A DNA stretch of 43,907 nt from the NCBI GenBank assembly GCA_009927055.1, contig RFNS01000106.1:1-43907 (forward strand), in the 5' to 3' direction. The notes under the pieces were generated by a model. The model searched no databases. It was not told where the DNA came from and saw only the letters and a list, made by a program, of their open reading frames with translations. The translations under genes were made by a program, and so were the position numbers. This document shows, piece after piece, positions 9,747 to 17,922 of this stretch. This DNA comes from Alphaproteobacteria bacterium. GTDB lineage: Bacteria > Pseudomonadota > Alphaproteobacteria > UBA9219 > RFNS01. Every line of letters starts with the position of its first letter. Position 1 is the first letter of the stretch.

Positions 9747-11276
9747 ATGAAACACAAGCTGACAAAAAGCTACGTTGAAGGACTGCAACCCGCTGAGCGT
9801 GATTACCTTGTGCGGGATAGCGTACTACCTGGTTTCTTTGTGAAGATAACGCCGACCGGCAAGCGCGTGTACGGCCTTTATTACCGCACAGCGAACGGTA
9901 CAGAACGCAGGCCGTCCCTTGGCGAACATTCGCCGGGTTTCACGACCGATACAGCCCGCAAGAAAGCCGAGGAGTGGATTGGCCTGATCCGCAAGGACCA
10001 AGACCCCAGCAATGAACAGCAGCGCAAGCGCAAGGCTATATCGTTCAAGGAACTGGCGGGGCAGTATCTCGAAGAATATTCCCGCCACCATAAGACTCCG
10101 GAAACCGTCTTGAATGACGAATCAAATCTCAATAACCACCTGATCCCACTTCTGGGGCATTTGAAAGTGCCTGACATGGAAGCGACAGACATTGACCGAG
10201 CTATCCGTGCCATTGCCGACGGGAAAACAGCCAAGACCGAAAAGCTGGACAATGGCAGCCTGCGCCGTGTTCAAGGCGGTAAAGGTGCTGCAGCGCGGTG
10301 CTTGATCCTAATGAAACATATTATGGGAGCCTATGCCGAAAGCCGAGGCATCCGCCCGATGGGATCAAATCCCTGCCGCTATGTTAAAATGCCCGAAACC
10401 AAGTTTTCTAAGACTGGCCGCGCCCGGTTCCTGACCCCGAAGGAATTCGCCAAGCTGGGTGAATTGCTTGAAAAGCTGAAAACCGGACACGTTGCCCATA
10501 CCGTGACGCGCCGCGCCCTTTATGAAGAGATATGGACGATTTCAACAAAACAGGCGGCGGAAAATTACGGCCTGTCTGACCGTGGCTTAGCAAAAATCTG
10601 TGGGCGTTACGATATTCCGATTCCTGACCGGGGCGTATGGCAGAAATTCAAGGCCGGTAATGCAAAATTGAAAAAGCCGTTGCCGCTTTCACAGTATGCG
10701 CCGGAACAGGAAATTACGCTCCGCAGTCACGGCGTGAAAGTGGCAGGCGAGAACTCCGTTATCGTCAATGCGCTGGAACTGCTTCTGTTCACCGGGTGCA
10801 GAAAGAGTGAAATTTTAACTCTAAAATGGGAGTTTGTAGATTTTGACGCTCAATGCCTGCGCCTTCCAGAGAGCAAGACGGGCGCGAAAATCGTGCCACT
10901 GGGCGCGCCCGCTTTGCAGGTTATGGAAACGATCAAGCGTGAACCGAGGAATCCCTATGTCCTGCCGGGGAAAAAGCCGGGCCAGCATATCGCGGGAATT
11001 GATCTGGCATGGCAGCGCATCCGTTCGCAAATCGGTTTGGAGGACGTAACTATCCATGATCTACGCCGCTCTTTTGGCTCTGTCGGCGCCGCGCAGGGGC
11101 TTTCCCTGCTTATGATTGGCAAAGCGTTATCCCACAAATCCCAACGCGCCACGGCGGTTTACGCCCGCTTGCAGGATGATCATACGCGCCAGACAGTCGA
11201 TCTGATTTCAAATCAGGTCGCCGCATTCATGAATGCAGAAAAAGACAAACAGGCCAAGGTGGTGCCAATAAGATGA
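9747..11276 (+). CDS. int: Tyrosine recombinase/integrase (DUF4102 arm-binding type) with inserted HTH-like domain
   Basis: N-terminal DUF4102-like region (LPGFFVKITPTGKRVYGLYYR), catalytic TGCRKSEILTLKWE, HDLRRSFGS, LSHKSQRATAVYARL. Confidence 0.93.
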   Translation: MKHKLTKSYVEGLQPAERDYLVRDSVLPGFFVKITPTGKRVYGLYYRTANGTERRPSLGEHSPGFTTDTARKKAEEWIGLIRKDQDPSNEQQRKRKAISFKELAGQYLEEYSRHHKTPETVLNDESNLNNHLIPLLGHLKVPDMEATDIDRAIRAIADGKTAKTEKLDNGSLRRVQGGKGAAARCLILMKHIMGAYAESRGIRPMGSNPCRYVKMPETKFSKTGRARFLTPKEFAKLGELLEKLKTGHVAHTVTRRALYEEIWTISTKQAAENYGLSDRGLAKICGRYDIPIPDRGVWQKFKAGNAKLKKPLPLSQYAPEQEITLRSHGVKVAGENSVIVNALELLLFTGCRKSEILTLKWEFVDFDAQCLRLPESKTGAKIVPLGAPALQVMETIKREPRNPYVLPGKKPGQHIAGIDLAWQRIRSQIGLEDVTIHDLRRSFGSVGAAQGLSLLMIGKALSHKSQRATAVYARLQDDHTRQTVDLISNQVAAFMNAEKDKQAKVVPIR

Positions 11277-11713
11277 CAGAACAAACAGCCAAGAAACATT
11301 TAGCCCAGAAGCACTTTGACAGGCGGGTCGAAAAACTCGGGGAAAAGGCGTTGAAAATAATCAATGGCCGTTACCATACGCAGAATCGCACTCGCGACAC
11401 ATTACACCACTTATACAAAGAGGGGGTTTATGCCGAGAATGTCGCTCTTACTGAAGAGGCCTACGACAATCAGCTTTTTTCACGTGAGTGGTTATATTTA
11501 CAGCGTATTTTGTCTGACCCACCCTATTACATGACAAAAGAGCACAACAAAAGAAAGGTGGGCATTCTTATTGCCACCAACGGTATCACGGAGAATCTAA
11601 CAAAACAAAAAATCGCGAAGCGAGCAGGAACGAACCGACAAAACCTAAAGCGCTGGGAAAATGACCTCTTTCATAAAGAAGTTTATGGGATTTTTTGGGG
11701 CGATAAAAAATAA
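11273..11713 (+). CDS. Hypothetical protein, possibly HTH-containing
   Basis: ATGA overlap with int; C-terminal LTKQKIAKRAGTNRQNLKRWENDLF resembles a helix-turn-helix. Confidence 0.6.
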   Translation: MTEQTAKKHLAQKHFDRRVEKLGEKALKIINGRYHTQNRTRDTLHHLYKEGVYAENVALTEEAYDNQLFSREWLYLQRILSDPPYYMTKEHNKRKVGILIATNGITENLTKQKIAKRAGTNRQNLKRWENDLFHKEVYGIFWGDKK

Positions 11714-11736
11714 GTGCCAATGTGGAGAACTAAAAA

Positions 11737-11970
11737 ATGACGCAAGGATTCAAAGGGCTGTCCTTACAAGCTTATCAGCCGCTGTACAGCGTAGCCGAAA
11801 CGCTTGCTCTGATAAAAATAGGCCGAACGAAGTTTTACAAAGAAATTGCCCAGGGCCGCATTAAGGTCGTTAAATGTGGGCAGAAAACGCTTGTTACAGG
11901 GCAAGCCATACAAGATTGGATTGAAGCACTCCCGAGAGTCCCATCAAAAACCCAACAAAACTCTAATTGA
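11737..11970 (+). CDS. Excisionase/AlpA-like HTH protein
   Basis: YSVAETLALIKIGRTKFYKEIAQGRIKVVKCGQKTLVTGQAIQDWIEAL matches the small HTH_17/AlpA/Xis pattern. Confidence 0.75.
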   Translation: MTQGFKGLSLQAYQPLYSVAETLALIKIGRTKFYKEIAQGRIKVVKCGQKTLVTGQAIQDWIEALPRVPSKTQQNSN

Positions 11971-12379
11971 CCAATACATTCAGCTTTGCCCTACTTTCCA
12001 GGACAAATTGTTCCAGCTCTTCTGCCGTCATGTTCAATGGGTCTTTTTCCAATAGCGGCGTATCCTCGTCAGCTCTTTTGAAAAACCCTGCGGCTTCCAA
12101 AACAGCGCGTGACGCCGCAACCTTGGCGTTGGCGGGGGATTTGGGATTCTGCATCACATCTTTGAGCGTTCCGAAGGCGATACTGGTCAAGTCCCCGTTC
12201 AAAAGCGCCTGTTGTTCTGCACGGATGGCGCGAGCGATATTAGGCTTGCGAAGTAACTCATATCCGCGCTGGCGAGGATGTGCATAACCAGCGTTTTCTG
12301 CCGCTTTGGACGCGCTACACCGCTCGCGGACAAGGTAACGCACGAATTCCTTTTGTATGTCTGAAAGATCATTATTCAC
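11963..12379 (-). CDS. Phage terminase small subunit (TerS)-like protein; GTG start chosen at 12379, ORF track extends to a TTG at 12418
   Basis: LSDIQKEFVRYLVRERCSASKAAENAGYAHPRQRGYELLRKPNIARAIRAEQQA follows the Terminase_2 N-terminal HTH pattern. Confidence 0.75.
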   Translation of the reverse strand: MNNDLSDIQKEFVRYLVRERCSASKAAENAGYAHPRQRGYELLRKPNIARAIRAEQQALLNGDLTSIAFGTLKDVMQNPKSPANAKVAASRAVLEAAGFFKRADEDTPLLEKDPLNMTAEELEQFVLESRAKLNVLVN

Positions 12380-12382
12380 GGC

Positions 12383-12396
12383 GGTATTATAATACC
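12383..12396. promoter_or_regulatory. 14-bp perfect palindrome upstream of the terS-like start
   Basis: GGTATTATAATACC. Confidence 0.5.
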
Positions 12397-12405
12397 ACAA
12401 TAAAG

Positions 12406-12469
12406 GCTGGAACAACAACTGTACTATTGTAAATTAAGCTGGAACAACAACTGTACTATTGTAAATTAA
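12406..12469. repeat. Two perfect contiguous 32-bp tandem repeats
   Basis: GCTGGAACAACAACTGTACTATTGTAAATTAA at 12406-12437 and 12438-12469. Confidence 0.95.
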
Positions 12470-12570
12470 AGCGTCTAGTCTGGCTAACCTGTCTCGCTAG
12501 GTTCTATAGATTTTCTATACCTCATGCCCTATAGTTCTTTATCTTTTTTTATATTCTTATAAAAGCCAGA

Positions 12571-15153
12571 CTATATAGACTCCTCGGACGGATAATCAGG
12601 TTCCTCCCACGGAACCGCACCACCGATATACTTTTCAAACATCGCGCGCGCCGCATCTAAAGGAGCGAAACGATACCCATATGGTCTTTGACCTTCTGCG
12701 GTTGTAAGCCTGGGCTTTTGAAGAGCTTCCTCTAAAATAGTTTGCAATGTTTTTGAGAACTGCCCCACATCAACCGGACGATACTCACCATTGATCTTAT
12801 AACTTTCTGCATAGGAGTTATAAGCGTCAGTTTTCCGGATTTGTAAGGGTTGATTTCTGAGCCACGGTTGATGGGCCATTACACCAATTTGCAAGCAATG
12901 ATATAACCAAGCATCTGGCCCTCGGAGTGAACGAAGCTTTTGGTGCGTCAAGGCTCCAGTTTGAGGCACTTTGCGCACATTAAAATTTGAGAGATCATAG
13001 TTCAGAAGATCGTGTAGCATGGCCTCCGTGCCGCCACTGTCGATTTCCTTGTAAAGCGCTGCGAAGTATTCAGTGTTTTGCTTTTTTTCTTCGGAAACAT
13101 CGATAACGCAAAAGCGCCGTTCATCATGACCTGCTGGGATAATCCAGTTTTCATTAGAGGCCATCATAAGATGAATGTTATTTTTGGCCATAATTGCGTC
13201 TTTATATTTTCCTTCAACCAGTATATGTGGATCGGTGATAAGCCCTTTCAAAACGCTTTCGTGCGATTTATCACCCGCAAAAACGGCTTCATCGGCAAAG
13301 AGTAAAACAGCATCGCGCAAATGCGCATTAAAATTTCCGATCAAATGTTTTGCGTTCGTAATATACACATAATGTTGACCGAAAATCTTTCCGAATAAGT
13401 GAGCAAAGGTTCCTTTTCCTGTCCCCCGTCCTCCACGCAGAATTATTGCCACTTCACCCGGCTTATCAGGGTGCTGCACGGCTCTTGCCATCCAACCCAT
13501 CATATAATCAAACAACTCTTTGTTTTCCGAACAAATAACATCAAGTATGTGATTTTTTATTAAGTCCCAAGAACCGTGCGCCGGTGTTACGCCCCAACCG
13601 CGCCATAAATTGAACTGATCGGCACTCACGGTTTTACACGGAGAAAATACAACTCCGCCCAGATATTGGCGCCGTTTAGGATGGCTCAACCACGCTCTTG
13701 ATTTTGACAAAGGTTTTTCTTTGCCATTTGGAAGAGGCAAATAATCATTCATATACATTCTGTTGAAATCATCAAATTTAATGCGCTCTAAAACTTCTCG
13801 TTTTATCGCTTCATCAACATAGGGGCGAAATACGAAAACCTTTCCGCCTTCATTAACAATCATGAATTTTTCATTCATCTCCTGCACGTAATCGGGAATA
13901 TAGTCATTGCGCTCTTGTTTTGAGCGGAAATAGTATTTTATGCCGCCGTGCGCGTGAGAAAAAATCAGCGGCTCCGTGCAATTTTTGAGATAAGCGACAG
14001 CAATGCGAGTATCATTGCCGCCATAACCCGGCTCAAAAGGGTCTGCAAACCGTTTTTCATGCCATTCATTAGGATTAGCTCTAACCTGTGCAACGGAAAC
14101 TTTAGAACCATCATGGCACCTCAAAATCAGTTCATCTGGCAAAACATCACCTTCCACAAGTGCGCGGCGCAAGGATTCCTTGCATTTTTTTAGTTCTTCT
14201 TCAGTAGCCTTCTTGCCGACAAATTCCTTGGCCCGTTTTGCAATCCACTTCTCACGCCTGGACGCCGCTTCTAGTTTCTTTTCTTCGCGGGCATCGTCAA
14301 TCATACGGGCTAAATTTACCGTTTCCTCAGGCGTTAACGGACGCAAGTCATCGGCATTAATCTGTTGTTCTCCACCGCACAACAATTCCAGCTTCGCAGG
14401 GAAGATTTCCGGTTCCGGGAAACGCTGTTCAAGCCTGTCTTTGCACACCGCACCACCGAAAGCGAACCTTTCCGGTTGCCAAACCGCAGTATCGACGATG
14501 CTTCTTTCCAGCAAATTACCGTTTTCCGCTATGCGGATATATCCGTAACCAGCCAACCATAGGCGGCTATAAATAAGCTTTCCTATTTCAGGTATACGGC
14601 TAGCATCGCTGCAAACCATAAAGGCGTGCAAGCCCTTAATTCCAGAAATCTGAATTTCGCCGTCATAAATACAACTTGACGTGCTAGGCTTCACTCCGAT
14701 CGTTACTTGATTCAATTCAGGCATGGCCATACGGAGAATTTGTACGAACTCTTCAGCTGTAAGTGCTTCTTTACCCAGCTGTGGGTCATAATCTAAAAAA
14801 ATAACCCCTGGCTTTTTTGCCCAGGTAAAGTTTTCACGAGTACGGCTGATAACGCCCCTATACCTCGTACTGGCCTTTAACTTTGCTTCGCAAAGAACAT
14901 AATCGGCTTTGGTTTTTTGAACCCCAAATGCTACCGCCTCATGGAATGGCAAGCGGCACATAAATTGAAGTAAGGATTTCAGGTCGCGTAACTGTTCTTG
15001 CCTTATTTTTCCAGATATTAGATTAGCCCCGACTGTTTTCTTAATTTTCCTGTTTTTATCGAGGGATATGATTTTTGTTAGAGACTGTTTACTGTCATTG
15101 GTAATAACAGTAACTGTAAAATGAGTTTCTGTTGTTTTCTTAGCATTCAACAT
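12571..15153 (-). CDS. Primase-helicase (SF3/D5-like helicase, DUF5906-type)
   Basis: AIILRGGRGTGKGTFAHLFGKIFG Walker A; DAVLLFADEAVFAG Walker B; HLMMASNENWIIPAGHDERRFCVIDVS sensor region; long N-terminal primase-like region. Confidence 0.85.
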   Translation of the reverse strand: MLNAKKTTETHFTVTVITNDSKQSLTKIISLDKNRKIKKTVGANLISGKIRQEQLRDLKSLLQFMCRLPFHEAVAFGVQKTKADYVLCEAKLKASTRYRGVISRTRENFTWAKKPGVIFLDYDPQLGKEALTAEEFVQILRMAMPELNQVTIGVKPSTSSCIYDGEIQISGIKGLHAFMVCSDASRIPEIGKLIYSRLWLAGYGYIRIAENGNLLERSIVDTAVWQPERFAFGGAVCKDRLEQRFPEPEIFPAKLELLCGGEQQINADDLRPLTPEETVNLARMIDDAREEKKLEAASRREKWIAKRAKEFVGKKATEEELKKCKESLRRALVEGDVLPDELILRCHDGSKVSVAQVRANPNEWHEKRFADPFEPGYGGNDTRIAVAYLKNCTEPLIFSHAHGGIKYYFRSKQERNDYIPDYVQEMNEKFMIVNEGGKVFVFRPYVDEAIKREVLERIKFDDFNRMYMNDYLPLPNGKEKPLSKSRAWLSHPKRRQYLGGVVFSPCKTVSADQFNLWRGWGVTPAHGSWDLIKNHILDVICSENKELFDYMMGWMARAVQHPDKPGEVAIILRGGRGTGKGTFAHLFGKIFGQHYVYITNAKHLIGNFNAHLRDAVLLFADEAVFAGDKSHESVLKGLITDPHILVEGKYKDAIMAKNNIHLMMASNENWIIPAGHDERRFCVIDVSEEKKQNTEYFAALYKEIDSGGTEAMLHDLLNYDLSNFNVRKVPQTGALTHQKLRSLRGPDAWLYHCLQIGVMAHQPWLRNQPLQIRKTDAYNSYAESYKINGEYRPVDVGQFSKTLQTILEEALQKPRLTTAEGQRPYGYRFAPLDAARAMFEKYIGGAVPWEEPDYPSEESI

Positions 15154-15164
15154 GGCAAGTCCTT

Positions 15165-15380
15165 TCAGGCTTTTACCGTGCTGTAGCGCTCATTCTCGCT
15201 GATAAACTTCTCTAAAGCCACAATCTTGTAACGCACAGCACCACCAAGGCGTACGAAAGAAGGCCCCCGCCCGGATACACGCCAATTCTCTAAAGTTCTT
15301 TTCTCGATGCGTAGAAACTCTGCTGCTTCCAACGTGGTCAGAAGACTGTTGCCCAACATTTCTCTCGATTTCTTGTCCAT
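15165..15380 (-). CDS. AlpA/MerR-like HTH DNA-binding protein
   Basis: LLTTLEAAEFLRIEKRTLENWRVSGRGPSFVRLGGAVRYKIVALEKFI is the helix_turn_helix_17 pattern; directly upstream of the primase gene. Confidence 0.88.
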   Translation of the reverse strand: MDKKSREMLGNSLLTTLEAAEFLRIEKRTLENWRVSGRGPSFVRLGGAVRYKIVALEKFISENERYSTVKA

Positions 15381-15525
15381 CTCGCGACTTCCCGTGCAGT
15401 TGAAGTGATTAGGGCGAGCTTACATGCAGGATGGAGAGGTTACGACGAACAAGGCGCACCACGAAATGTTACATTTAGAGACTTTGAGTTGTTTGTTTCC
15501 AAGAAATTATGCTATTAATCGCCTT

Positions 15526-15711
15526 GTACATGACAAAATGTCATGTACGGGGCTTTTCATCCCCATCAAGTGCGGCAAAGACACTGCCGGAAGTGTGTCG
15601 CCCTCAGCTATGGCTGGGTGGCGATGTCATGTCCAAGCGCAAGCCAAAAGCATCGCGCCGTTTCACTTGATACGGATGAAAACACCCAGTCACCAGAGCG
15701 ATCTGGTGACT
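15526..15711 (+). ncRNA. Candidate structured RNA of three abutting helical modules
   Basis: H1 GTACATGACA-AAA-TGTCATGTAC (15526-15548); H2 long stem GGG/CCC + TTTTCATCC/GGATGAAAA + ATCAAGTG/CACTTGAT (15549-15687) enclosing further hairpins; H3 AGTCACCAGA-GCGA-TCTGGTGACT (15688-15711). Transcription not demonstrated. Confidence 0.55.
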
Positions 15712-15734
15712 GATTTTCGGCATGGAGATCAGGC

Positions 15735-16160
15735 ATGGAATATCAATATCAGATCCAAAAAGATTTACGCGATTTGCGCGTTTTTAGAAATTGCTTGGTT
15801 GGGCAGCTTACTGAACTTGCGTTAACCTTATGGTGTAATAAAACAGAAAATATTAAGAATAGAGATAGAAAAAAGCTTGAAGATGAAATTCAAAAAATTA
15901 AGGCACTATATGAAGACATTTCTGTAGTCATTTTTGCATTAGAAAACCATCATCGGGATTCGCATCTAATTTTTGAAAAAACTGAGATGGAAGCCAAAAT
16001 AGAATACGAAAGACGACAAAGATATTTTGACCAATGGCTCACAGAGCAAACCGGTCCTCTTCCCCAAAATTATGCTAACTTAATTAACTCATTATTTAAT
16101 GAGATTCATTCTATAAATGAAAATCTTGTAAAAATTGTCTCTAAGAAATGCACGCGATAA
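15735..16160 (+). CDS. Hypothetical coiled-coil-like protein
   Basis: 141-aa AT-rich ORF rich in charged helix (KLEDEIQKIKALYEDISVVIFALE; FEKTEMEAKIEYERRQRYFDQWL); downstream of the structured segment. Confidence 0.55.
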   Translation: MEYQYQIQKDLRDLRVFRNCLVGQLTELALTLWCNKTENIKNRDRKKLEDEIQKIKALYEDISVVIFALENHHRDSHLIFEKTEMEAKIEYERRQRYFDQWLTEQTGPLPQNYANLINSLFNEIHSINENLVKIVSKKCTR

Positions 16161-16231
16161 CGTGACTGCAATTGAGCAATAGAATTACTCAGACCTATTG
16201 ACCGATCTAGCTTAAGGAACAGGCTCAATAA

Positions 16232-17908
16232 TCACTCGATGCCGAGCTTGCTGAAGAATATCTTGTTACGCATCTCTGCATCACGCAACAGCTTCGTCCA
16301 GCTCAGCACTTCGATGTAGAGATTTATCTTGTCATACCAGTTGAACCAGCCTTGTCCATCCGGCATGGGGGTAAAATTCTTCTCGCGTAAAAGCCAGTCC
16401 GCAATTTTCTTGGGTATGTCGCAAACTACATAACCGTAGAACGGCGTCTTATCATTCACAAGAATGTCGCGCCCTTTTGGCGTTTTATATTCTCCGTCAC
16501 GAATTTGATTAACGTATCGCACGATCTGGGCAATCGGGTCTTCGTCAGAAGACAGATTTGCAAAGTCATGTCGCTGTGGTTTTTTAAATTCAAAAATTGT
16601 GATCGGGTTGCTGAGTTCATTATCTCCACGATAGGCGATTTTCTTGTTAAAGATCGTAATATCCGTTCTATCGCTTTTGTTGCCGTTGATTGGTTTATCC
16701 GATGATATGAATTCTGCAAAATTTAGCCGTTCATCAAGAATCCACAGGTTATGCGCCGAATAATCGATTTCATCGGAATCTTTCTTCCGTGGCATAATCA
16801 GATCATGCACGTCGCCCTCTGATTTATATTTTCCCGATTCATCGATTTCTAGAAATTTCCCGAATATGTCGAGCGCGCACTTGCGCGTTGAGACGTAATG
16901 AATCAGGTCGTTTTTGCTGGTTTCTGAAATGCTCTCGATGACTTGAGCTATTTTTCCATCCATCTCAGTGGTGGGTTCTGCGTTTAGGATGGCTTCCACC
17001 TGAGCGCGCGTTTGCACCTCCTTCTCGAATTTCTTGCGCTGAAGGTGCAGCTCTATTTCTTGATCGCTCGGCCGCATGGGAAGGGCGCTGAAATCCGCTT
17101 CCGTGCTAATTTTTCTATGCCAAGGTGCCTGCGATGAAATGTAGTCCGAGATTCTGGCGGCTTTACGCTGTTTGCGGTCGGCAATGTCACTGCCGACTGC
17201 GGCCTCTGCAATGCCCGCCGCTGTTTTCTCGATCTGGTTTTGTGAGATACCATTGAGAAGATCGGAATCAGCCTGGAAGCGGAATTCGCCACGCTCCAAC
17301 GAAACATTATCATTAAGATAGTCGCCAAAGACGTAAGCCTTAATGACAAAGTTTCGGCCTCTTGCCGGATTACCGCTTGGGTCAGGCTCATAGAACTCTT
17401 CTGCAAACTCTGGGATATAATCATGCAGATTGACACTCGTTACCTCGCGCCTGTGAGCAACCAGGCTGATTTTGCTTCGCTCAGTCTTCGGCGAGTAGAA
17501 TTTGAAAATGCGCACCAAAAATTCACGCGGCAGGCCGTGGGCCTGAAGTGAGAAGGTACCATTTTCTATCGGTATTTCGACAATCTGGCTGTCCTTCTTG
17601 CCAAGGTAATCGTTCAAATATGCCGGCAATCCTGATGCACTTGCATCTCGAATGGCTATCTTGGGGCAAGGTTTATCGGCGTCCACAAAGTAAGGCAGCA
17701 GGCGTTCCACGATGACGCGGCTGATAATGTCGATTCCCTTATCTGGAAATTTGACTGCCCTGATGCCAGAAATTTCAATTTTTGATCCGGTGTCGATTAT
17801 GGCTGTTTCATTGATATGCTCATCAATGATGATGTCCTCATCCAAGCCCATCCTGAATGTTCGTTCTTTATAATTTTCGCCGTCTGCAAAAATGCTGCTG
17901 ATTTTCAC
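16232..17908 (-). CDS. Restriction-associated protein with C-terminal PD-(D/E)XK-like region; appears to lack a GHKL ATPase module
   Basis: C-terminus DRTDITIFNKKIAYRGDNELSNPITIFEFKKPQRHDF...DPIAQIVRYVNQIR (D...E-x-K); GTG start 14 nt after the upstream restriction-modification gene stop. Confidence 0.6.
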   Translation of the reverse strand: MKISSIFADGENYKERTFRMGLDEDIIIDEHINETAIIDTGSKIEISGIRAVKFPDKGIDIISRVIVERLLPYFVDADKPCPKIAIRDASASGLPAYLNDYLGKKDSQIVEIPIENGTFSLQAHGLPREFLVRIFKFYSPKTERSKISLVAHRREVTSVNLHDYIPEFAEEFYEPDPSGNPARGRNFVIKAYVFGDYLNDNVSLERGEFRFQADSDLLNGISQNQIEKTAAGIAEAAVGSDIADRKQRKAARISDYISSQAPWHRKISTEADFSALPMRPSDQEIELHLQRKKFEKEVQTRAQVEAILNAEPTTEMDGKIAQVIESISETSKNDLIHYVSTRKCALDIFGKFLEIDESGKYKSEGDVHDLIMPRKKDSDEIDYSAHNLWILDERLNFAEFISSDKPINGNKSDRTDITIFNKKIAYRGDNELSNPITIFEFKKPQRHDFANLSSDEDPIAQIVRYVNQIRDGEYKTPKGRDILVNDKTPFYGYVVCDIPKKIADWLLREKNFTPMPDGQGWFNWYDKINLYIEVLSWTKLLRDAEMRNKIFFSKLGIE

Positions 17909-17922
17909 GTCGTCAAAATACT

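Noticed and set aside
12406-12469. CRISPR array interpretation of the 32-bp repeats
   Set aside because: The two units are contiguous with no spacers and no cas genes are present.
15526-15711. Retron msr-msd interpretation of the structured segment
   Set aside because: No reverse transcriptase gene is visible anywhere in the island, so a retron call is unsupported.
15424-15825. 133-aa plus-strand ORF over the structured segment
   Set aside because: Covers the hairpin-rich intergenic region and overlaps the better-supported 141-aa ORF in another frame; translation is not protein-like.
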